A stretch of DNA of 64,000 nucleotides from Bdellovibrio sp. BCCA (GCF_037996825.1 NZ_JBBNAC010000001.1:1054001-1118000); one strand, 5' to 3'; positions 24,811-37,236 are shown, counted from the stretch's first letter. The notes: a model not told the origin generated them from the sequence alone. Numbers and translations are program-made.

Positions 24811-27800
24811 ATGATGAAAAAAGGACTTTTAATTATCTCTTTGTCGGTGGCAGCAGCGGCGCACGCTCAATCACCGGCAGCAAACGGGTCAACTCAAGAC
24901 CTCCTAATTCAAAAACTTACACAAGTACAATTGGGCTTGGCTCCGGCAGATCCTGCCAGAGCCGGCGTCCTTTTGCGCTTGGCGGACTTGCATGCAGAAC
25001 GTGCCCGTCAACTTTCCATGAAGGAAATCGCTGACGGTTGCACCGTTTGTAAAGCAGGCGAAAAAGACCGCGAAAAGGCACTGACATATTATACAGAAGC
25101 ATTGACGAAAGTTTCTGCCAACTCAGTAGCAAAAGTCCATTTACAAATGGGTCATCTCTATGAACTTCAAGGTCGCAATGAATTGGCTGAAAAAAGCTAT
25201 CAAGCGATGTTGAGTTCTTCATCTTCTCCGATTGAGATGGCGGAAGCCAATCTGTCATTGGCGGAAATGGCATTTAGAAAATCGGATTTCCAAAAAGCTC
25301 AAGGCCTTTACGAAAAAGTATTGGCAACAGAAGGCGCAAGTTCTCAAGGCTTGGCAGCATACCGCAAAGCTTGGTGCGCTTTCCGTATGGGAAATCTGGA
25401 TGCATCCATCGTTCAACTTCAAGAGATCTTGAAAAATCCAAAACTTCAGTCACGCATGTCTTCAGCGCGTGGTGTGGCGGATGTTCAGTTCCTTGAAGAG
25501 GTTTCTCGCGATATGGCGACTTTCATGGCCGCGCGTGGAATCAAAGACAATGATGCTGAAGTTCTTTACTCACTTTCTCCTGAGCAATTTAAACTTCAAC
25601 AAGTGACTATGCTCGCTCGTGAAGGTTTGCGTTTAGGTCAAAAAGAACCTTCTTTGAAAGTGTGGGACTTTGTTTATCAAAAACAAAGTGATCCAAAAAT
25701 GCGTCTTGAAGCGCAAGTGCGCATGGCGCAACTTAATTTCGATCTTAAAAACGTTCCTGCGGCAGCGAAGTCTTATCAAATGGCTTTGAACCTTTGGGGA
25801 GCGACTGATTGCAATGCGACGACTTGCGAAGAATCTGCAAAAGGTCTTCGTCAGTTTGTTGTTGGTTGGAATCGTATTGAAAATTCAAAACCAAGTGCCG
25901 AGCTTTTGGCCGCTTACGACGAATACTTCAAAGTCTTCTCTGAAGATGAAGATATGTACGTATGGGGTTCTCAAGCAGCGGCAACGGCTGGTAACTATGC
26001 TCAAGCAGCGCAATGGACAGCTTTAGCTAATAAAGTGATCTTGGCTAAGTACACTGTTGAAAAAGATTCTGCTCAAAAGAAAGCGCAAGCTGAAAAGCTT
26101 GAGAAGAATTTGCTCTTGGGTATCGAAAATGCTGAGAAGTCTAAAGCGGCGGTAGCCGGCAGAGCGGAAGGCCAGCGGCCTGGAGCTGAAGCAGAGGCTG
26201 ACAAACTTTTGGCGGCAGCTCAAGACGACTATTTGACGAAGTCTGTATTGAAACAAAAAACTTTCGACGTTCAATACCAAAAAGCTTATGCGATTTACCA
26301 AAAGGGTGATTACGCAGCGGCGGCAGACCAGTTGAAAGACTTGGCTGTGAACGGCAAAGGTTCACAACAAATCAAAGTTCAATCTGCGGAATTGGCTTTG
26401 GATGCCTTGGCTCTTCTTAAAGACGATGCTCGCATTCAACAATGGTCTGGAGAATTTGCTTCTAAGTTTGCAGATAAAAAATCTGAATTTTTGCAAATCC
26501 ACCAAAAATCGATCCTGACTCAATCTGCGAAATTAGCAGAAGCACAACCGGATCAAGCTTTGGCGGCGATGGCGGGCTTTAATATGGCCGCGGCTACGTC
26601 TGAAGACAGAAAAACTTATTTGAAAAATAAAATCTTGCTTAGCGAAAAATTGAACAAGATCACAGAAGCTCGCGTAGCAACTGAGGACCTTCTTCGTGAA
26701 CCATCTTTGACAGCTGATGAGCGTGAGTTCGCATTGGGACGCAAAGTTTGGTTTGCGGAACTTGAACTTGATTTCGCAACAGCTTTGAAAGCGGCAGAGC
26801 AAATGAAGTTCAGCACATTGTCTCAAGACGAAAAAGTTTTGAAACTGGCGATGTACTCAGAGCTTGCGGATAAAAGTCCTGCGACTTACTACTCTCAATA
26901 TCTAAAGCAGTCCAAAGATGACGAAAAGAAAGCCTTGATTGCTTCTCAATTGATCCGCTTGTCTAAAACTCCGGCGAAAGATCTTGAGACTTACAAACCT
27001 TACTTCAAAAACAACGCGGGTCTTTATGCTCGTGCGGCTTTGGAAGTTTACGGTGTTACAAACGACAAAAAAGTTTTGGAAAAAGCTTTGAAAGAAAAAG
27101 GCTCTTCAAAACAAGACGCGTTTGTGATGATCGAAAAAATCCTGACTTTGGATGAAGTAAAAGCTTTGAGTGCGCAACTTGCGGCTCACAAGATCGATAC
27201 GAAAAATCAAAACACAATTGCAACGGGCCTTAAAGCGCGCGTGAAGATGCTTGAAAAAGCGGACGCTCTTGCCAACCGTGCGATTGCAGCGGGTGACTGG
27301 TCATCTCAATTGCTTGCTTTGGATCTTGTGGCTAAAGAAAATGCTCGTTTCTATAACGAAGCTTTGGCTCTTCCAATGCCTGCGGGTTTGACTCCAGAGC
27401 AAGAGAACGAATACTTGACGATTCTTTCTCAACAAGTGGCTCCGAACCAAAACACAGCAACGATGGCTGAAACTAAAGTGAAAGAATTCTGGGCGCAAAA
27501 ATCAGCTTTGGATTCTTACAAAACTTTCGCTGCTAACAACTACAACTGGTCTAAGTACATTGCTTCTGAAGTGGAAGCAGTGACGGCGATTGCTCCGGAA
27601 GACCAAAAGCCCGCTTGGACAGCAGCTGTTGTTGAGATCAAAGCCGCAGAGGGTTCTTTGCAGAAACCTTCTTTGGCGGAACTTGAAAAAGCTCGTACGA
27701 ACTTGAAACAAAATCCGTTTGCAGCAAGTGCGATTCAAGAAGCGATTGCTCTTGAAAAAAAAGCCCAACGTAAGAGCATGGTGGAATACCTTGAAGGACG

Positions 27801-27852
27801 TTTGGCGACATTGGCTAAGAAGGACAGTGAAGTGAAGGAGAAACAACAATGA
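24811..27852 (+). CDS. large secreted TPR-repeat protein (AgmU/GltD-like)
   Basis: 1013 residues, signal peptide MMKKGLLIISLSVAAAAHAQ. Helical repeats throughout; TPR-like units are clear around EKALTYYTEALTKV, VHLQMGHLYELQGRNELAEK, AEANLSLAEMAFRKSDFQKA and QKAYAIYQKGDYAAAADQL. Lys/Ala/Gln-rich with few Cys. TPR arrays are protein-docking scaffolds. In the Myxococcus Glt machine a long periplasmic TPR protein (AgmU/GltD) bridges inner and outer membranes; size, export and position fit, but orthology is not proven. It overlaps the next ATG by four bases. Confidence 0.75.
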   Translation: MMKKGLLIISLSVAAAAHAQSPAANGSTQDLLIQKLTQVQLGLAPADPARAGVLLRLADLHAERARQLSMKEIADGCTVCKAGEKDREKALTYYTEALTKVSANSVAKVHLQMGHLYELQGRNELAEKSYQAMLSSSSSPIEMAEANLSLAEMAFRKSDFQKAQGLYEKVLATEGASSQGLAAYRKAWCAFRMGNLDASIVQLQEILKNPKLQSRMSSARGVADVQFLEEVSRDMATFMAARGIKDNDAEVLYSLSPEQFKLQQVTMLAREGLRLGQKEPSLKVWDFVYQKQSDPKMRLEAQVRMAQLNFDLKNVPAAAKSYQMALNLWGATDCNATTCEESAKGLRQFVVGWNRIENSKPSAELLAAYDEYFKVFSEDEDMYVWGSQAAATAGNYAQAAQWTALANKVILAKYTVEKDSAQKKAQAEKLEKNLLLGIENAEKSKAAVAGRAEGQRPGAEAEADKLLAAAQDDYLTKSVLKQKTFDVQYQKAYAIYQKGDYAAAADQLKDLAVNGKGSQQIKVQSAELALDALALLKDDARIQQWSGEFASKFADKKSEFLQIHQKSILTQSAKLAEAQPDQALAAMAGFNMAAATSEDRKTYLKNKILLSEKLNKITEARVATEDLLREPSLTADEREFALGRKVWFAELELDFATALKAAEQMKFSTLSQDEKVLKLAMYSELADKSPATYYSQYLKQSKDDEKKALIASQLIRLSKTPAKDLETYKPYFKNNAGLYARAALEVYGVTNDKKVLEKALKEKGSSKQDAFVMIEKILTLDEVKALSAQLAAHKIDTKNQNTIATGLKARVKMLEKADALANRAIAAGDWSSQLLALDLVAKENARFYNEALALPMPAGLTPEQENEYLTILSQQVAPNQNTATMAETKVKEFWAQKSALDSYKTFAANNYNWSKYIASEVEAVTAIAPEDQKPAWTAAVVEIKAAEGSLQKPSLAELEKARTNLKQNPFAASAIQEAIALEKKAQRKSMVEYLEGRLATLAKKDSEVKEKQQ

Positions 27853-28109
27853 TGAAATATGCGTTGATGACGGTATTGGTGATGGCTGGAATGGCCCACG
27901 CTGCTCCCGAAGCTGGAAAACCAGCGACGAAGAAGGCGCAAGATATGAATTTCGAAGACCTTCTTGTCAGCGGTCAATATCACTTCTCTGACGAAGCTGT
28001 GACAACAGTGGAAGAAGATAAAGTTTTGAACAGTTTGATCGGTGTAAGAACAGACTTCAAAGATCGCATGAAACAATCAGCGACTTTGGGTGAGGTGAAG
28101 AGCAAATGA
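27849..28109 (+). CDS. small secreted protein in the gliding-type operon
   Basis: 86 residues with a signal peptide (MMKYALMTVLVMAGMAHA). The mature part is a short acidic/basic sequence (MNFEDLLVSGQYHFSDEAVT) with no Cys. It overlaps both neighbours by four bases (ATGA), so it is translated as part of the operon. The function is unknown; size suggests a periplasmic connector. Confidence 0.75.
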   Translation: MMKYALMTVLVMAGMAHAAPEAGKPATKKAQDMNFEDLLVSGQYHFSDEAVTTVEEDKVLNSLIGVRTDFKDRMKQSATLGEVKSK

Positions 28110-29236
28110 GTCTAAGATTAGTCATTGAAGACAATTTAGGAAATATCACTCGCCAAATCCCGGTGACGGAGAAAAAAGCGCAAGTGATCCAACGTATGGA
28201 CACGAAACGCCTTGAAGTCGTAACCGACACGGCGGCGTTGGTGAAAAACAAAATCCAATTCTCTAAAATCGCGGATCTTGATTTTGATGAGATGAAAAAC
28301 GAAAAGCTTCCTCTTGGCAGCTTTGGTTCTCTTCGCCTTGTTAAAGAAGTGGCAGCGGTTCCGGTTGATGGTTCCGTAAAACAAGACGGTAAAAAAGATC
28401 TTAAGGCGTCTGTCCTTTTGGCTTTTGCGATCTTCTTGATGCTTCTTTCGATCGTTCGTTTTGCTCCAAAAGAGAATGCGAAAGTGACTGAAGAATTGAA
28501 ACAACAAGTTGTTAAGATTGTTCAGACAAAAGAAATGAAAAAGAAAACGGTGGCTCCGACAACAAATATGATGGCGGATCAAACGGCGACGAAGATGCCG
28601 ACAAAAAGAGCTGAACTTGTAAAACGCTCGGGCGCTTTGGCAGCGTTGGGTAGCCTTCGTTCTGGCAAACAACGTGGCGGCTTGAACTTGGGTGCTGTGA
28701 ATACAACAGCAGGTATCGGTTTGGGCGGCACGGGCGGAAGCGGTGGCGTGCAAACTTCTTTGTACGGAAAAGGAATCACATCGGCTCCTCTGGGTTCGGG
28801 CGCTAACATCAATGGTGGCGGCGGTTACGGAACAAAAGGAAAAGGCGGCGGCCAAGCTGGTTACGGCAGCCTTTCACTTGTAGGTTCCGCAGGTGGTGCA
28901 CCGGTTCCATTGGGAGCTGAAGCGGAAGTTGCTCAAGGTTTGGACCGTTCTGCGATTGACGAAGTGATTCGTCGTAATTTGGGTCAGGTTCGTTTCTGTT
29001 ACGAGCAAGCTTTGCAAGGCGCGCCTCAATTGAGTGGCCGTGTTGCGATGGGTTTCACCATCGGTGGAAACGGTCTTGTGAAAACAGCTCAAGTTGAAAG
29101 TTCTTCGATGGCCAATAAAGGCGTTGAAGATTGCATTACGATGCGTTTGAAAACGTGGAAGTTCCCAGTGCCTCAAGGAGGCGTGGACGTGAAAGTAACT
29201 TATCCATTTGTATTACGTAGACAAGGTCAGGGGTAA
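28106..29236 (+). CDS. AgmX/PglI C-terminal domain protein, TonB-like (GltG/GltJ-like)
   Basis: 376 residues. A cytoplasmic N-terminal domain (1-90) precedes one membrane helix (ASVLLAFAIFLMLLSIVRFA, about 96-115), then a Lys-rich and a Gly-rich periplasmic linker (GLGGTGGSGG, INGGGGYGTKGKGGGQ) and a TonB-like C-terminal domain from about residue 280. There IDEVIRRNLGQVRFCYEQAL, SGRVAMGFTIGGNGLVKTAQ and FVLRR match the AgmX/PglI domain. TonB-like reach across the periplasm is how GltG and GltJ are thought to transmit force in Myxococcus. Here the N-terminal part does not show an FHA motif. Confidence 0.8.
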   Translation: MSLRLVIEDNLGNITRQIPVTEKKAQVIQRMDTKRLEVVTDTAALVKNKIQFSKIADLDFDEMKNEKLPLGSFGSLRLVKEVAAVPVDGSVKQDGKKDLKASVLLAFAIFLMLLSIVRFAPKENAKVTEELKQQVVKIVQTKEMKKKTVAPTTNMMADQTATKMPTKRAELVKRSGALAALGSLRSGKQRGGLNLGAVNTTAGIGLGGTGGSGGVQTSLYGKGITSAPLGSGANINGGGGYGTKGKGGGQAGYGSLSLVGSAGGAPVPLGAEAEVAQGLDRSAIDEVIRRNLGQVRFCYEQALQGAPQLSGRVAMGFTIGGNGLVKTAQVESSSMANKGVEDCITMRLKTWKFPVPQGGVDVKVTYPFVLRRQGQG

Positions 29237-29239
29237 AAA

Positions 29240-30397
29240 ATGAAGGTATTGTTGGCTTTATTGACAAGCTTAATGTTTTTGACTGCTTGCGAACTGCAAC
29301 AGGATCCGATCAAAGGAGCTTCTGATCAGGTTCGTCAAGGTGTTCCTCCAACATCGAACAAGCCAGTAGCGGCTAAGCCTCTTCCTAAAGAAGCTTTGCA
29401 AATCGACGCTCCAACATTGGTGAATGGCCGTGTAGGTGCTCCGGTTGAATTCAAAATCTTGGGTCGTGTGATGACTCCGGATGTAGGATTTAAAATCTCT
29501 ATCGACAACTTGGCTGATTTCCCTGGCGCGACGTTTGACGACACAACAGGCGATTTCAAATGGGTTCCTTCAAAAAAAGAAGTGGGCAGCTTCCCAAGTA
29601 TGGAGCTTCCACTTCGCGTGACTTTGGCAACAGAAGTATCAGCGGCAAGCCCGACAATTTCTGTTGAGAAAAAAGTGATCTCTTTGGTGATCCAAAACGC
29701 GTACTCTAAGCCGATCGTGAACACCGTGACAGGTCCAACAAGCGTCACAGTAGGTTCAACTTACGACTTTGATTTCACAATGGAAGACGTTGATGCATTG
29801 AATGAGACGGATGCCTCTATTCAGGTAAGAGACTGCACAACAAGCTACTACAGCGATTCTATTGCTCACTTGGTTGAAGTAAGAAACGTGGCGGCGAACA
29901 CAACGACTCCGAATAAATACCAAGGAAAAGTAAGACTTGATTTGACGAAAGCAGGCCTTCTTTCTTCTGGAACATACTGCTTCGGTTTGCAGGCAGTTTC
30001 TAAGCACGGCGTGGTTTCCGATCTTTATAAAAGAGAAATCAACATCGAAGCTAAGATGAAAAACACAAGAATGACGATGGAGACTGCGCCTGAAGTTCGC
30101 GTGGGCGAAAAGATCCAAATCGGATTCGCAATCTATGATCCGACTGGAAACGGACAATTGACAATGAAGTCTCAAGACGACATTGCGGCAATCCTTCCGG
30201 GCTCTTCTTTGACTTGCAATCGTTCGTTCTCAACAAAGTACCAACTTGATTGCAAAGGTTTGATCGATGCGACTTCAGCGACAGTGAAAGTTTACGAAGT
30301 GAACTTTGTTGTTGAAAACGCAGGTTCTAACTCTGCTCAAAAAGTGACAACTAACCACACTCTACGCATTAACGTTAAGGCGGCGGTGACTCCATGA
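29240..30397 (+). CDS. lipoprotein of the gliding-type operon
   Basis: 385 residues; MKVLLALLTSLMFLTAC gives a clean lipobox with Cys17. The mature protein appears to hold tandem beta-sandwich (Ig/cadherin-like) domains: IDAPTLVNGRVGAPVEFKIL, then DDTTGDFKWVPSKKEVGSF, a putative-Ig-like signature, and a further unit around VTGPTSVTVGSTYDFDFTME. Three bases separate it from the upstream stop and it overlaps the next gene by four. Likely attached to the outer membrane as part of the machine or as a surface-exposed component. Confidence 0.75.
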   Translation: MKVLLALLTSLMFLTACELQQDPIKGASDQVRQGVPPTSNKPVAAKPLPKEALQIDAPTLVNGRVGAPVEFKILGRVMTPDVGFKISIDNLADFPGATFDDTTGDFKWVPSKKEVGSFPSMELPLRVTLATEVSAASPTISVEKKVISLVIQNAYSKPIVNTVTGPTSVTVGSTYDFDFTMEDVDALNETDASIQVRDCTTSYYSDSIAHLVEVRNVAANTTTPNKYQGKVRLDLTKAGLLSSGTYCFGLQAVSKHGVVSDLYKREINIEAKMKNTRMTMETAPEVRVGEKIQIGFAIYDPTGNGQLTMKSQDDIAAILPGSSLTCNRSFSTKYQLDCKGLIDATSATVKVYEVNFVVENAGSNSAQKVTTNHTLRINVKAAVTP

Positions 30398-31101
30398 TGA
30401 AATCTCTTTTAATCCTAGCTCTTTTTGCATCTTCAACAGCTTTCGCTCAAGTTGAGCAAGAGTTGGACTCTTTCGGTGGTAACGAAGCGCTTTACATGAA
30501 AGCGAAAGCCTTGAATCCGGAAGTTGAAAGCGATGTTGTTCAAAACCGTTTCTCGCAAAGAACAAACCGTTTTGAATTGGCTCCTGAGTTTTCAGGTGTT
30601 TTCGGCGGTGATGCTTACAACCGCACAACAAACGCAGGTATCAACGTTCACTACCACATCAATCCAAGCTGGAGCGTGGGTGTGAAGTACAACTACGCGT
30701 TCAACAATTTGACTCCGGAAGGTCAGTCCATGGTGGACAAGGCTTCTAAAGCGGCCTCTGAAAATCCAAAAGATCCAAATTACCTTTTCCCCCAAGTGAT
30801 CTATCCAAAGTCTGAAACTTTGGCTCTTGTGAACTGGTATCCAGTTGTTGGTAAGTTGAGCTTTGGTAAATTGGGTGTGGCTCACTTCGACACTTACTTG
30901 CTTGCGGGTTATGGAAACATCGAGCTTTCTAATAACACGACTTCAGAGGCGACTTTGGGCGTGGGCATGGGATTCTGGATCAACAAGAATCTAACAACTC
31001 GTCTTGAGTACCGTGCACAACAATACAAAGCGGAATACTACGATAAAACACAAGACATGCTTACAGGCGTAGGCTCTGTACAAATGGGTTGGATGTTATG
31101 A
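30394..31101 (+). CDS. outer-membrane beta-barrel protein
   Basis: 235 residues; signal peptide MMKSLLILALFASSTAFA. Alternating strands (GINVHYHINPSWSVGVKYNY, THFDTYLLAGYGNIELS-type hairpins, TTRLEYRAQQYKAEYY) end in VQMGWML, consistent with a small outer-membrane barrel of the OMP_myx_plus type (TIGR04565) common in myxobacteria and relatives. Myxococcus GltA/B/H are also barrels. It overlaps both neighbours (ATGA junctions), so it belongs to the operon. Confidence 0.75.
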   Translation: MMKSLLILALFASSTAFAQVEQELDSFGGNEALYMKAKALNPEVESDVVQNRFSQRTNRFELAPEFSGVFGGDAYNRTTNAGINVHYHINPSWSVGVKYNYAFNNLTPEGQSMVDKASKAASENPKDPNYLFPQVIYPKSETLALVNWYPVVGKLSFGKLGVAHFDTYLLAGYGNIELSNNTTSEATLGVGMGFWINKNLTTRLEYRAQQYKAEYYDKTQDMLTGVGSVQMGWML

Positions 31102-32687
31102 TGTTAGTTAAATCATTAACAGTAGCTTCTTTGCTTTTAGGAACTCACGGGGTGGCTTTTGCGGAAGACGACCTCATGAGCATTCTTGAAGGTAAAACAA
31201 GCCAAGCAGCAGCACAATTCGTTGAAAGCGAAGAAGTGGCAAAGCTTAAAAAAGCGGTGAACCCTTCTTCGGCTGAACAAAATATTTTCTTCCAATTCTT
31301 GGTCGAGAAAAACTATGAAAAGGCAATGTTCCAATGGAGCACGGCTTTCAATGGTTCAGCTTTCCAAGCAACGGAAACGGGCAAAGCTCTTGAAGCTTTC
31401 TTGAATTTCAAAAATGGTTTGAAACTCACAGGTGTTGAAAGTCTTTTGGCGATTCAAAATCCACAAAAGATTGATGCAACAGTGATCAGCCTTTGGAAAG
31501 AAAACTTGAACGACAAAGACCCTGTTTGGGGTATGGCGCAAGTCACTTGGAATCCCTACTGGACAACAGTGTTCGGAACGGGTGCTGAGATGGCCGTGGT
31601 TCTGCAAAAGAGCTATGTGACTGAAGACATCGCTGCTTTGACGGAACTTATCAAGAAAACTCCGGTTGATTCTGTAGAACGCAATATCTTGCAATGGCAA
31701 TTGGTTTTGAACCTTGGTATCCGTGGTGATGCTGGTAAAGCCGCGCAAGTTCTTGCGCACTTGATGAAAGCCAAAAACAATCCGATCGACAAAGACCTTA
31801 TGACAATCACAGCGGGTCGTTTGTTGTACCAAAACGGATTCTTAGATGCTTCCTTGAAGTACTACGAAAAGATCTCTAAGAAATCAGACTACTGGTTCCA
31901 GGCACAAGAAGAAATGGCTTGGGCTTACATGAGAAAAGGTGAGCCGCAAAACGCGATGGCAATCACAAAGACTCTGACTTACCCGCACTTTAAAGGTTGG
32001 GTGGGCATTGAATCTTATCTTTTGGGTTCATTCAGCAGCTTGAAAGTTTGTGACTATCCAGGTGTTTTGACGACGATGAAATCAATCAAAATTCAATTCG
32101 GTGAGCATTTAGTGGCTCTTGAAAAATTGAGCGCAGATCCTCATCAACCTGCTGTTGCGAACTTGATGAAGGCATTGTCTGAAGGTCCTGTGAGCACTGC
32201 CAAGTTGGGTAAAGACGCTCATCAGTTGCCAACAGTGGCTTCTAAAGATGAAGTTTTGTCTTTGCTAGTAAAAAGACACCAATACTTGACGAAAGAGTCT
32301 GAGATTGCGGAACAGCTTTACACTCGCTCTTTGACGTTTGGAAACTTGCAAGGTCAGTACGAAACTTTGAAAAACCAGGTGCAAACTCGCGCTCAGATGA
32401 CTCAAGGTGCGGGTTACCAACGTGTTCAAGAATTGGCGAAAGCGGAACTTGAAGACTCCAAACAAGTTATGCAACGTCTAAGAATCGTTGAAGTGGAGAT
32501 GATCCAACAAGTGGATTCAGCTTCTAAATTCTTGAAGCACGCCAATGCTTCTGAAGCAAAAATGGGTTCGACAGGCTCGGGCGCTAAATTTGCGATGAAT
32601 TTCTCTAACGACAAAGAGATCTGGTTCGATGAACTTTCAAATTTCAAAGTCGATGTTAAAAAAGGTTGCTCGAAAGGGAAGGAGTAA
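31098..32687 (+). CDS. secreted helical repeat protein (GltC/E-like)
   Basis: 529 residues from the ATG at 31098, which overlaps the upstream stop. Signal peptide MMLVKSLTVASLLLGTHGVAFA. The mature protein is helical, with TPR-like pairs (GRLLYQNGFLDASLKYYEKI, AWAYMRKGEPQNAMAITKTL) and a coiled-coil tail (QGAGYQRVQELAKAELEDSK). Probably a periplasmic scaffold that docks on the barrel or lipoprotein encoded beside it. Only one Cys pair is seen (LKVCDYP, KKGCSKG). Confidence 0.7.
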   Translation: MMLVKSLTVASLLLGTHGVAFAEDDLMSILEGKTSQAAAQFVESEEVAKLKKAVNPSSAEQNIFFQFLVEKNYEKAMFQWSTAFNGSAFQATETGKALEAFLNFKNGLKLTGVESLLAIQNPQKIDATVISLWKENLNDKDPVWGMAQVTWNPYWTTVFGTGAEMAVVLQKSYVTEDIAALTELIKKTPVDSVERNILQWQLVLNLGIRGDAGKAAQVLAHLMKAKNNPIDKDLMTITAGRLLYQNGFLDASLKYYEKISKKSDYWFQAQEEMAWAYMRKGEPQNAMAITKTLTYPHFKGWVGIESYLLGSFSSLKVCDYPGVLTTMKSIKIQFGEHLVALEKLSADPHQPAVANLMKALSEGPVSTAKLGKDAHQLPTVASKDEVLSLLVKRHQYLTKESEIAEQLYTRSLTFGNLQGQYETLKNQVQTRAQMTQGAGYQRVQELAKAELEDSKQVMQRLRIVEVEMIQQVDSASKFLKHANASEAKMGSTGSGAKFAMNFSNDKEIWFDELSNFKVDVKKGCSKGKE

Positions 32688-32689
32688 GA

Positions 32690-33706
32690 ATGAAGAACTT
32701 TACTAAAGCTCTTTCACTTGTTCTTGCTTTGTCAGTTGTGGGTTGCGGAATTGAATCCAGCAAAAACTTGTTGGTTCCAAAATCTGTGATCCCGAAAGAA
32801 GAGTTCTCCGAAAAACCAAAGGACTTTGAAGCCTTCAATCCAAAAGTAGATATTCTTTTTGTGATCGACAGCTCTGGAAGTATGGATTCGGCTCAACAAA
32901 ACTTAAGCCGCAATGCCTTCCAATTTGCAGATGCGATTTCAAAAGTGTCTTTGCTTGATTATCACATCGGTGTTTTGACAACGGATATGAATGATTGCCG
33001 TGACAATTGCGGTAAGCTTCAGGGTTTCCCGGCATTCTTGCAGAAATCCACTCCGGATTTCGTGGGGCTTTTGTCTCGCAGAATGCAAGTGGGAACTGAC
33101 GGCAGTGCTTCAGAAGAAATGTTCGGTCCGGTGGTAGCAGCTTTAAGCTCTCCACTAGACACAACAACGAATGCGGGCTTCTACCGTCAAGATGCTTTCT
33201 TGGCTGTGATCTTCATCACGGATGCGAAAGATCAGTCAAGATACTCTCCGCAAGAACTTCTTCAGTTCTTGAGAAGCAAAAAAGTCGATCCAAACCGTGT
33301 CTTGGCTTACGGTGTGATCCGTACCTTGGCTGAAGAAAAATCATGCGAATCTTCAGAAGATCTGGACAGCAAGCTTGAAGACTTCTTGGCGTCTGTTGCA
33401 AACGGCGACAGAACTCAGAAAAACATCTTAAGCCTTTGTGCTCCGGACTACGGTATGAAGTTGGCAGAATTCGCGAAAGACATCGTGAAAAGAACTGCGG
33501 GCTCGGTGAAGTTGACTCGTGTTCCGAATGCAAAAACCATCAAGGTGTCTTACGGCACTCAAGTGATTCCAAATGATCCGGTAAAAGGATGGGTTTACCA
33601 ACCATCAACAAATTCAATCCTTCTTTCTGAAGGCATTGAGTGGGTGGATCAAGGACCGAATGTCGGTTTGAGCATCGACTTCGAAGTGATCGATGTAAAA
33701 GACTAA
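32690..33706 (+). CDS. VWA-domain lipoprotein, CglB-like adhesin
   Basis: 338 residues from the ATG at 32690, with GGAAGGAG six bases before it. MKNFTKALSLVLALSVVGC gives a lipobox with Cys19. A von Willebrand A domain follows: VDILFVIDSSGSMDS has the full MIDAS DxSxS (Asp60, Ser62, Ser64), and LAVIFITDAKDQS the second metal loop. Several Cys (DCRDNC, KSCESSED, SLCAPDYG) suggest disulfides. In Myxococcus the gliding adhesin CglB is also an outer-membrane VWA lipoprotein, so this last gene of the operon is the likely contact between the motor and the surface or prey. Confidence 0.8.
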   Translation: MKNFTKALSLVLALSVVGCGIESSKNLLVPKSVIPKEEFSEKPKDFEAFNPKVDILFVIDSSGSMDSAQQNLSRNAFQFADAISKVSLLDYHIGVLTTDMNDCRDNCGKLQGFPAFLQKSTPDFVGLLSRRMQVGTDGSASEEMFGPVVAALSSPLDTTTNAGFYRQDAFLAVIFITDAKDQSRYSPQELLQFLRSKKVDPNRVLAYGVIRTLAEEKSCESSEDLDSKLEDFLASVANGDRTQKNILSLCAPDYGMKLAEFAKDIVKRTAGSVKLTRVPNAKTIKVSYGTQVIPNDPVKGWVYQPSTNSILLSEGIEWVDQGPNVGLSIDFEVIDVKD

Positions 33707-33727
33707 AAGTTTTTAAAACAAAAAAAT

Positions 33728-33760
33728 AAAAAGGCTTCAAGGAAACTTGCAGCCTTTTTT
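33728..33760 (+). terminator. intrinsic terminator of the gliding-type operon
   Basis: AAAAAGGCT / AGCCTTTTT over a loop that itself can pair (CAAGG..CTTG), followed by T. The adjacent A-run upstream lets it also serve the converging minus-strand gene. Confidence 0.8.
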
Positions 33761-33778
33761 ATTTCTAAATTTGCAAAA

Positions 33779-34093
33779 TTAGTAAAGGTAGATGCTTTCA
33801 GGCCCGTCGTTCACACTGCGGTAAACGATACCAGAAACAGTGTCGCCCACTTTCACACCACAAGAGGTGATCACGCCAAAAGAGCTCACCTCATCGATAT
33901 CCAAAGGACATGCGTAAGAAGGGTTCAGCATCCAGTTGCCAGTCCACGCAAGTTTCACGCGGCATTGGCCGTTTTCCAAAGCTTCAACGGAGCTTGCTTG
34001 TGCGATCATTTGCGCCTCTAGATTATTGCAAGCTTGATAAGCAAATGCTGAATTTGTAGCCAAAAAAGCCAAAACGAATGCGATCTTTTTCAT
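33779..34093 (-). CDS. small secreted protein of unknown function
   Basis: 104 residues; signal peptide MKKIAFVLAFLATNSAFA. Four Cys (YQACNN, GQCRVK, YACPLD, TSCGVK) likely form two disulfides in a beta-rich domain. Preceded by an AGGAGATAAATCC-type ribosome site. It converges on the gliding-type operon and shares its terminator region. The 260 bases between its start and ppdK hold no gene; they include the divergent promoters, of which I can pin none. Confidence 0.7.
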   Translation of the reverse strand: MKKIAFVLAFLATNSAFAYQACNNLEAQMIAQASSVEALENGQCRVKLAWTGNWMLNPSYACPLDIDEVSSFGVITSCGVKVGDTVSGIVYRSVNDGPESIYLY

Positions 34094-34353
34094 GGATTTA
34101 TCTCCTGTTTATTCTCGATGCGCTCCTTGTAGCACAGGATTTGCGCGAAGTTTTTTAAGAATTGGTCAGTATTGCGAGGGCATGAAAATTCTCTAAGTAC
34201 GCAGAAAATAAAGTGTTTTTCATCTCTTTAAAAACGGAAATTATTTCGAGCAGAGGCTCTAATAACTCGTCGCAAAGGCACTTAAAATAGTCATTGATAT
34301 TAAGCACTTAGCAGTGTTTTATGGGGAGGAATACTTTTCTGGGAGGGAGACTT

Positions 34354-37068
<2,715 letters not shown>

Positions 37069-37091
37069 GTCGAAAATACCAAGACAATTTG

Positions 37092-37126
37092 AAAAAGCCA
37101 CATCGCTAAACAGATGTGGCTTTTTT
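37092..37126 (+). terminator. intrinsic terminator of ppdK
   Basis: AAAAAGCCACATC / GATGTGGCTTTTTT stem with an eight-base loop, 24 bases after the stop. Confidence 0.9.
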
Positions 37127-37236
37127 ATTATTAAATATCGAGTTTGGTTGGATCAAAGGAGGGAATGTTCTCTATGAGAGAGCGCTCTTTGTTGAGGCAT
37201 TAAAGGTAACCTAAACAAACTTTTTAAAACAGCCGA

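Noticed and set aside
28136-28855. Minus-strand frame of 239 codons opposite the TonB-like gene
   Set aside because: Shadow of a gene with clear AgmX/PglI motifs; its product is Ser/Arg/Phe-rich without any motif.
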